Assembly (NCBI RefSeq): GCF_024055725.1
Contig: NZ_JAMXMX010000002.1
Coordinates: 248,001-312,000 of the forward strand
Direction of reading: 5' to 3'
From: Actinoallomurus spadix
GTDB taxonomy: Bacteria; Actinomycetota; Actinomycetes; Streptosporangiales; Streptosporangiaceae
DNA: 64,000 bases
Part shown: piece after piece, positions 58,889-64,000 of the stretch
Numbering within the stretch: position 1 is the first letter of the stretch
How the letters are laid out: each line of letters opens with the position of its first letter
Made by a program: the position numbers and the translations under genes
Notes under the pieces: model-generated
Seen by the model: only the letters and a program-made list of their open reading frames with translations
Told to the model about the DNA's origin: nothing
The model's database searches: none

Positions 58889-59571
58889 CCCGAGTGCTCG
58901 TCGTGGAAGACGAGGAGTCGTTCAGCGACGCGCTGTCGTACATGTTGCGCAAAGAGGGTTTCGAAGTCGCCGTCGCGGCGACCGGGCCGGACGCCCTGGA
59001 GTCCTTCGACCGTTCCGGCGCCGACCTCGTCCTGCTCGACCTCATGCTGCCCGGCCTGCCCGGCACCGAGGTGTGCCGGGAGCTGCGCACCAAGTCGAAC
59101 GTCCCGGTGATCATGCTCACGGCCAAGGACAGCGAGGTCGACAAGGTCGTCGGCCTCGAACTCGGCGCCGACGACTACGTCACCAAGCCGTTCTCCTCCC
59201 GGGAGCTCGTCGCCCGCATCCGCGCGGTGCTCCGGCGCCGCGGCGACGGCGAGGAGCTCGCGCCCGCGACCCTGGAGGCCGGACCGGTCCGCATGGACGT
59301 CGAGCGGCACGTCGTGACCGTCTCCGGCAACGAGGTGCCGCTGCCGCTGAAGGAGTTCGAGCTGCTCGAGGTGCTGTTGCGCAACGCCGGGCGGGTGCTG
59401 ACCCGGATGCAGCTGATCGACCGCGTGTGGGGCGCCGACTACGTCGGGGACACCAAGACGCTCGACGTGCACATCAAGCGCCTGCGGGCCAAGATCGAGC
59501 CGGCCCCCTCGACGCCGCGTTTCATCATCACCGTGCGCGGGCTCGGCTACAAGTTCGAGCCCGACGAGTAG
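58885..59571 (+). CDS. phoP: Response regulator (PhoP/RegX3)
   Basis: A 228-residue OmpR/PhoB-type regulator. Receiver landmarks are VEDEESF, LVLLDLMLPGLPG (the phosphorylated Asp), PVIMLTAKD and YVTKPFSSRELVARI. The winged-helix DNA-binding domain ends with YVGDTKTLDVHIKRLRAKIE and TVRGLGYKFEPDE. It overlaps the kinase gene by GTGA, so the two are coupled. It should bind the PHO box at 57627 and others. Confidence 0.95.
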   Translation: MTRVLVVEDEESFSDALSYMLRKEGFEVAVAATGPDALESFDRSGADLVLLDLMLPGLPGTEVCRELRTKSNVPVIMLTAKDSEVDKVVGLELGADDYVTKPFSSRELVARIRAVLRRRGDGEELAPATLEAGPVRMDVERHVVTVSGNEVPLPLKEFELLEVLLRNAGRVLTRMQLIDRVWGADYVGDTKTLDVHIKRLRAKIEPAPSTPRFIITVRGLGYKFEPDE

Positions 59572-59580
59572 GCCCCGGCA

Positions 59581-59648
59581 CCGAGGAGACCGCGGTACCG
59601 GGTAGGCCGCGGTAGCGAGTAAGCCGCGGTACCGAGGAGGCCGCGGTA
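59581..59648. repeat. Four tandem 17-bp repeats after phoP
   Basis: Four units of 17 bp (variants of CCGAGGAGGCCGCGGTA) run contiguously from 59581 to 59648. They start 9 bp after the regX3/phoP stop. They contain the palindrome CCGCGG repeatedly, so they could form hairpins in the mRNA end. Confidence 0.75.
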
Positions 59649-59682
59649 CGCCTGCCCCGCCGCGAGGGGCACCGGGAACGCC

Positions 59683-59721
59683 AGAGCCCGCCGACCCCGA
59701 TACGGAAGGTCGGCGGGCTCT
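59683..59721. terminator. 14-bp perfect hairpin between phoP and the lipoprotein gene
   Basis: AGAGCCCGCCGACC (59683-59696) and GGTCGGCGGGCTCT (59708-59721) are exact complements with an 11-nt loop. It lies between convergent genes and could act in both directions. Confidence 0.8.
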
Positions 59722-59765
59722 CTCGTGCGCGCTCCGTGGCCCTCAGGGGCCGGATGCCGTGACGC

Positions 59766-60665
59766 TCAGGCGCCGGGCTTCGCGGAGGACTTCTTGCCCT
59801 TGGGGTGCTTGGTGGGCTTCACCGCGCCCGCGCTGGGGCTGCCGGTCGCGCCCGGCGTGGGGCTCGCGGCCGGGGTCGCGGGCGAGCCGGTGGTGGCCGG
59901 GCTCGGCGTGGTCGCCGTGGTCCCGCTCGGCGCCGGCGGGTAGGTCCCGTAGTAGTCGGCGCGCGGCAGGACGGGGACGCTGATGGTCAGCGCGCCGGCC
60001 TGCTGGAAGTGCAGGGTCAGCCGGACGTTCTCGCCACCGCTCAGCGGGGTCTGGAGCCCGCTGAGGAACACCGGCGGGGTCGCGGCCCCCGTGGTGCCGG
60101 CCGGGCTCGACGCGGGGCCGCTCGGGGTGCCCTGAGGGGTGGCCGCGCCGCTGGGCGCTCCCGGCTTGCCCGACTTGGCGGGCGTGCCCTTCTTCGCGGT
60201 GCCCTTGCTCGGGGTGCCGCTCGCGTTCGGCGAGGCGGCGGGGGCCGGCGTGCCGCTCGGCGAGGTGCCGGGCGTCGGGACGCCGGTCGGCCGGCCGGCG
60301 GACAGCGGGTTGAGCGAGATCAGCTGGTTCGGCGGCAGGTCGATGCCGCCGCCCGCGATCTGCGCCGAAGCTGCCAGGCCCGTCGCCTCGATGCCGACGA
60401 GCCGGTCCGGGGCGGAGCCCTTCTCGACGATGGAGGCGTAGAACGGCGCGTTCGCGCCCTTGGGAAGTCGCTGGCCGGGATCGGGGCCGAGCAGGAAGGC
60501 GTTGCGTACGTCGATGTGGCCCACGGAGGCGTTGACGCCTTCGGTCAGGCGGGTCGGCAGCACCGACTGCGGATGCTGGCCGGCACCGCAGGCGGACACC
60601 AGCGGCGCGACGGCGAAGGCACCGGCGATGGCCATGGCGGCGGCCCGGCGACGGTTGCGGCTCAC
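59766..60665 (-). CDS. Putative lipoprotein with low-complexity linkers (copper-chaperone PCuAC-like?)
   Basis: A 299-residue exported protein. The lipobox is VSAC (Cys near residue 26) after a hydrophobic signal. Residues about 44-115 (GHIDVRNAFLLGPDPGQRLPKGANAPFYASIV) and 205-245 (LSGGENVRLTLHFQQAGALTISVPVLP) resemble the copper-chaperone PCuAC beta-fold, but the Met/His copper motif is not seen. A long Pro/Ser/Thr-rich linker separates them. The C-terminus (TKHPKGKKSSAKPGA) is basic. GTG 60665 is the start. Confidence 0.6.
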   Translation of the reverse strand: MSRNRRRAAAMAIAGAFAVAPLVSACGAGQHPQSVLPTRLTEGVNASVGHIDVRNAFLLGPDPGQRLPKGANAPFYASIVEKGSAPDRLVGIEATGLAASAQIAGGGIDLPPNQLISLNPLSAGRPTGVPTPGTSPSGTPAPAASPNASGTPSKGTAKKGTPAKSGKPGAPSGAATPQGTPSGPASSPAGTTGAATPPVFLSGLQTPLSGGENVRLTLHFQQAGALTISVPVLPRADYYGTYPPAPSGTTATTPSPATTGSPATPAASPTPGATGSPSAGAVKPTKHPKGKKSSAKPGA

Positions 60666-60864
60666 GGCGTCGTTCTCTCCTTGGGCAGGGCTTGGGTCTT
60701 GCCGAGGCGTACGGAACGCCCGGTCTGAAGGGTAGCGAGGGTGTCCGCACCGCCCTTGACGGGGGGCGGGTTCCGTGCTTCCCCGGGAAGGCGGGGCCGG
60801 GCCGGTGTTCTCCGAACGACCTCGCCCGGCGGGCCGTGCGGACGTCCTGCCGGGCTCGGAACGC

Positions 60865-61587
60865 TCAGCCCGGGGTGTGCAGCGCCTGCAGGGCCGGGGT
60901 CAGGTTCCGGTCCGGCAGAACGCCGCGGACGATGTCGCGGACGATCTTATCCGGCCCGACGAGCACGGCCGTGAGACCCGCCGCGCGGAAGGTGGTCGAC
61001 AGCACCCGGCCGGGATCCTCGGCGGGGATGGCGTCGCCGCGCGGGACCGTGTCGGCGAGCCGGCGGACGTCGTCCGCGTCCTTGCCCGTGCGCCCGTCCG
61101 CGATCACCCAGGTCTGGACCCCCTGGCTGACGGCCTGCTGGGCGACGTGCGTGACGGTGGCGTCGCAGCGGCAGTCGCGCGGCACGATCAGGACGACGCC
61201 GGCGACGTTGACCAGCGTGTCGATGGGCATCCCCCGGCCGTTCACGATGAGGGTTCCGGTCGGCAGGGCGCCGCCGGGGTCCCCCGGCCGGTGGCGTACG
61301 ACGCCGGTGGGCGGGACCTGGACGGCGCGGGTGGTGGGCCGCGGCGAGACGACGGTCATCAGCACTCCGCTGATGAGGGCGACGAGAACGGCGCTGGCGA
61401 TGAAGGGCGCGGCGATGCCGTAGCGGGTGAAAGGACGGGCGAGCCGTCGCCACCGCTCGCGGCGGCGTTTCTGGCGCAGCTCGCGGCGGTACGCGAGCAC
61501 GTCGCGGTCGAGTTCCCGCGCGTCGTCCGGGACGACGATGTCGACCTTGGGAAGCCCGTAGTCGTCAGGGTCGCCGTGAAGCCCCAC
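60865..61587 (-). CDS. Single-span membrane protein, function unknown
   Basis: A 240-residue protein. The cytosolic N-terminus (residues 1-55, Arg-rich: RRELRQKRRRERWRRLAR) is followed by one membrane span near 57-80 (GIAAPFIASAVLVALISGVLMTVV). The extracellular part contains a LIVPRDCRCDATVTHVAQQAV segment with a CxC and ends LQALHTPG. No family is recognised. GTG 61587 has AAGGTAGGTG upstream. Confidence 0.55.
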   Translation of the reverse strand: MGLHGDPDDYGLPKVDIVVPDDARELDRDVLAYRRELRQKRRRERWRRLARPFTRYGIAAPFIASAVLVALISGVLMTVVSPRPTTRAVQVPPTGVVRHRPGDPGGALPTGTLIVNGRGMPIDTLVNVAGVVLIVPRDCRCDATVTHVAQQAVSQGVQTWVIADGRTGKDADDVRRLADTVPRGDAIPAEDPGRVLSTTFRAAGLTAVLVGPDKIVRDIVRGVLPDRNLTPALQALHTPG

Positions 61588-61872
61588 GCCACACCTACCT
61601 TCTCGGACCGCTGCCGGCCCCACCCCGGTCCCGCGCCCCGTCCACAGCGGGATCACGGGCCCGTGTCGGCTCGTCCATCTCCAGTATGAGCCGCTTCCGG
61701 CGCCGTGTGAGCGGTGTGGCCCAAACCAATCGTCATGGGCCGGTGTTGCACCGAATTGGCGCTTTGTCAATACCCTAATTACCGCGCTGACCTGCGTATA
61801 TGTCCAGATGGTCGGTTCAGCAGGTCCCTGCAGCGTGCTACCCTTATCCATAGCGGAAGGGGTACTTGTCAC

Positions 61873-62355
61873 ATGACTTTCAAGGTCGGCGACACTGTCG
61901 TCTACCCCCACCATGGGGCTGCTCGGATCGAAGCCATCGAGACTCGTGCCATCAAAGGTCAGGACAAGACCTACCTGGTCCTGAAGGTCGATAAGGGCGA
62001 TCTCACCGTTCGCGTTCCCGCGGAGAACGCCGAGCTGGTCGGTGTTCGTGACGTCGTGGGCCAGGAGGGGCTCGAGAAGGTGTTCGAGGTGCTCCGCGCA
62101 CCCTACACCGAAGAGCCCACGAACTGGTCGAGGCGTTACAAGGCGAACCTCGAGAAGCTCGCGTCCGGCGACGTCAACAAGGTCGCCGAGGTCGTCCGGG
62201 ACCTGTGGCGGCGTGACAAGGAGCGCGGGCTGTCGGCCGGCGAGAAGCGGATGCTGGCCAAGGCGCGGCAGATACTGGTCAGCGAGCTGGCGCTGGCCGA
62301 GAAGACCAACGAGGACAAGGCCGAGGCCCTCCTCGACGAGGTCCTGGCCAACTAG
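61873..62355 (+). CDS. carD: CarD-family transcription factor
   Basis: A 160-residue RNA-polymerase-binding protein that stabilises open complexes at rRNA and housekeeping promoters. [20 protein letters not shown] is the Tudor-like RNAP-binding domain and the C-terminal DNA-binding part has [52 protein letters not shown] lies 10 nt upstream of ATG 61873. It is followed immediately by ispF. Confidence 0.96.
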   Translation: MTFKVGDTVVYPHHGAARIEAIETRAIKGQDKTYLVLKVDKGDLTVRVPAENAELVGVRDVVGQEGLEKVFEVLRAPYTEEPTNWSRRYKANLEKLASGDVNKVAEVVRDLWRRDKERGLSAGEKRMLAKARQILVSELALAEKTNEDKAEALLDEVLAN

Positions 62356-62359
62356 CGTC

Positions 62360-62842
62360 TTGGCGACTCGGTTTCCACGGGTGGGCGTCGGAGTCGACGT
62401 CCACCCGTTCGCGTCCGGCCGTCCGCTCCGGGTGGCGGGCCTCGACTGGCCCGGTGAGGGCGACGGTCTCGCGGGACACTCCGACGGCGACGTGGCGGCG
62501 CACGCGGCGTGCGACGCGCTGCTGTCGGCCGCCGGTCTCGGCGATCTGGGCGCCGTCTTCGGCACCTCCGACCCGCGCTGGGCGGGTGCCTCCGGCGTCG
62601 ATCTCCTGCGGGAGGTGGAGCGCCGCATCACGGCGGCCGGCTTCGCGATCGGCAACGTCTCGATCCAGGTCATCGGCGTACGCCCGCGGATCGGCAGGCG
62701 CCGCGCGGAGGCGGAGAAGACGCTGAGCGAGGCGCTCGGCGGCGTCCCGGTCGGCGTGGCCGGCACCACGACGGACGGGCTGGGTCTCACGGGCCGCGGA
62801 GAGGGCCTGGCCGCCATCGCCACGGCCCTCGTCCTCGTCTAG
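62360..62842 (+). CDS. ispF: 2-C-methyl-D-erythritol 2,4-cyclodiphosphate synthase
   Basis: A 160-residue IspF. GVDVHPF carries metal ligands (DxH), [11 protein letters not shown] the active-site segment, [14 protein letters not shown] the helical part, and the end [20 protein letters not shown] the typical C-terminus. It is a step of the MEP isoprenoid pathway. TTG 62360 gives the family-length N-terminus; GTG 62381 is an alternative. The gap to carD is 4 bp. Confidence 0.95.
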   Translation: MATRFPRVGVGVDVHPFASGRPLRVAGLDWPGEGDGLAGHSDGDVAAHAACDALLSAAGLGDLGAVFGTSDPRWAGASGVDLLREVERRITAAGFAIGNVSIQVIGVRPRIGRRRAEAEKTLSEALGGVPVGVAGTTTDGLGLTGRGEGLAAIATALVLV

Positions 62843-62906
62843 CGCGATCACCACCAACGCCCGGCGGTCGTCGCCGGCCGCTGGGCGGCCGGACATCCGG
62901 GGCAGG

Positions 62907-64000
62907 TCAGCGGGAGGCGGGCAGGACCGTCCCCGTCACCTCGCCGAACCCGATCGGCGCGCCGCCGGGCCCGCTCGCGGTCGCCTGGATCCGTACGGTA
63001 TCGCCGTCCTCCAGGTACGCCCGTCGCCGCCCGTCCGGCAGCTCCAGCGGCTCCCGGCCGTCCCGGGTGAGCTCGATGAGGCAGCCGCGCTGGTCCCGCT
63101 CCGGCCCGGACACCGTCCCCGAGGCCATCAGGTCGCCGGTGCGCAGCGCCGCGCCGTTCACGGTCGCGTGCGCGAGTTGCTGCGGCGCGGTCCAGTACAT
63201 CGTCGCGAACGGCGGGTGGCTCACCACGTGCCCGTTCAGCTCGATCCGCAGCGTCAGGTCGAGCCCCCAGGGCTCGTCGCACCGCAGGTACGGCAACGGC
63301 TCCGGGTCCTGGGGCGGCGGGGCCGTACGAGCGCTCTCGAGGGCCGCCAGGGGCACCACCCAGGGGGAGATCGACGTCGCGAACGACTTGCCGAGGAACG
63401 GCCCGAGCGGCTGGTACTCCCACGCCTGGATGTCCCGGGCGCTCCAGTCGTTCACCAGCACGAAGCCGAACACGTGGTCCCGGAAGCCGGCCGTCGGCAC
63501 CGGCTGGCCGAGCGCCGAGGGAACGCCCACGACGAAGCCGACCTCCGCCTCGATGTCCAGCTTCAGCGACGGCCCGAACACCGGCCCGTCCTCGCTCCGG
63601 CGCTGCCCGCAGGGCCGTACGACCGGCGTCCCGGACGGCACGACGGTCCCGGCCCGGCCGTGGTACCCGATCGGCAGGTGCAGCCAGTTCGGGGGAAGGG
63701 GTTCGGCGTTCGGCCGGAAGATCCGGCCGACGTTGGTCGCGTGGTCGCGTGAGGAGTAGAAGTCGACGTAGTCCGCGACGTCGAACGGCAGGCGCAGGTC
63801 GGCGTCGCTCAGCGGGACCAGGTGCGGTTCGACCCGGCCGCGGTGCTCCGGGCCGGTCAGCAGCGCGGTGAGGCGCTCCCGGGTCGCCTGCCAAACGGGG
63901 CGCCCGGCGGACATGAAGGAGTTCAGCGTCCCGGCGGCGAACCACCCCCGGTCGGTGAGCAGGCCCGCCTCCGCGAGCCCGGCCAGGTCCAGCACCCGGT
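62907..64000 (-). CDS. fahA: Fumarylacetoacetase, 3'-terminal part (5' end outside window)
   Basis: The frame is open past the window edge. The visible 364 residues include YVDFYSSRDHATNVGRIFR, WLHLPIGYHGRAGTVV, DIEAEVGFVVG, FVLVNDWSARDIQAWEYQPLGPFLGKSF and GTVSGPERDQRGCLIEL. These are the catalytic-domain landmarks of FAH, which cleaves 4-fumarylacetoacetate in tyrosine degradation. The GTG at 63995 is in frame, but full-length FAH is usually about 400 residues, so the true start probably lies beyond 64000. Confidence 0.92.
   Translation of the reverse strand, partial: RVLDLAGLAEAGLLTDRGWFAAGTLNSFMSAGRPVWQATRERLTALLTGPEHRGRVEPHLVPLSDADLRLPFDVADYVDFYSSRDHATNVGRIFRPNAEPLPPNWLHLPIGYHGRAGTVVPSGTPVVRPCGQRRSEDGPVFGPSLKLDIEAEVGFVVGVPSALGQPVPTAGFRDHVFGFVLVNDWSARDIQAWEYQPLGPFLGKSFATSISPWVVPLAALESARTAPPPQDPEPLPYLRCDEPWGLDLTLRIELNGHVVSHPPFATMYWTAPQQLAHATVNGAALRTGDLMASGTVSGPERDQRGCLIELTRDGREPLELPDGRRRAYLEDGDTVRIQATASGPGGAPIGFGEVTGTVLPASR

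Noticed and set aside
1-64000. tRNA, rRNA, insertion sequence or prophage genes
   Set aside because: None was recognised on reading through both strands; no transposase, integrase or phage structural motif was seen.

Overview
The window is high-GC actinomycete chromosome, and the whole of it reads as coding DNA with short gaps. A mycothiol gene (mshA), CarD, a PhoR/PhoP (SenX3/RegX3) pair, an HBHA-like gene, DUF2516 and DUF2207 proteins, a YbjN protein and WXG100/EspC-like small proteins all point to Actinomycetota. A filamentous genus such as a Streptomyces or Streptosporangiales relative is the best guess, but the species cannot be fixed from the sequence. No rRNA, tRNA, transposase, integrase or CRISPR array was seen.

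Layout. 1-6.7 kb: end of a phosphoesterase gene, a minus-strand membrane/DsrE operon, nitrobindin, a divergent AraC/SDR pair, a Fur-family regulator and YgfZ. 6.8-17.3 kb: accessory block with a membrane protein, GNAT, a TPR regulator, an anti-sigma-type ATPase and a sugar-modification/glycosyltransferase cluster that also carries an HD hydrolase and an unrecognised 452-residue protein. 17.3-27 kb: dtd, a BKACE enzyme, asparaginase, a DUF2207 protein, tandem zinc peptidases, an XRE-HBHA-DUF2516 set, an SGNH lipoprotein and AlaX. 27-36.9 kb: secreted proteins, regulators, a TetR/MMPL pair, ADP-ribosylglycohydrolase, a CsaA-like protein, a hydrolase and a sulfotransferase. 37-41.6 kb: a compact class II lanthipeptide locus (precursor plus LanM) downstream of an M56 peptidase/BlaI pair. 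41.7-44.4 kb: a full-length alanyl-tRNA synthetase behind a structured leader with a small upstream reading frame. 44.9-50.5 kb: a type VII secretion-like substrate region with a 1276-residue coiled-coil/LysM protein, a WXG100-like protein fused to a lytic transglycosylase domain, and two small helical proteins. 50.6-64 kb: a mostly conserved stretch with a membrane protein, a methyltransferase, an SDR, mshA, YbjN, a second methyltransferase, gpmA, phoU, phoR/phoP, a lipoprotein, a membrane protein, carD, ispF and a truncated fumarylacetoacetase gene.

Genes that work together. The phosphate block (phoU divergent from phoR/phoP) contains a visible PHO box. carD and ispF are adjacent. The XRE regulator has a clean palindromic operator at its own start. 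BlaI has a double palindrome upstream. Many genes have a TANNNT hexamer 6-8 nt before the start codon, the arrangement expected of leaderless transcripts. In three cases that hexamer contains the stop codon of the gene before it.

The most novel-looking items are the lanthipeptide precursor/LanM locus with no transporter of its own, the alaS leader, the giant coiled-coil LysM protein with its cell-wall lytic partner, and the unrecognised protein in the sugar cluster. All calls come from reading the sequence; no database search was run.
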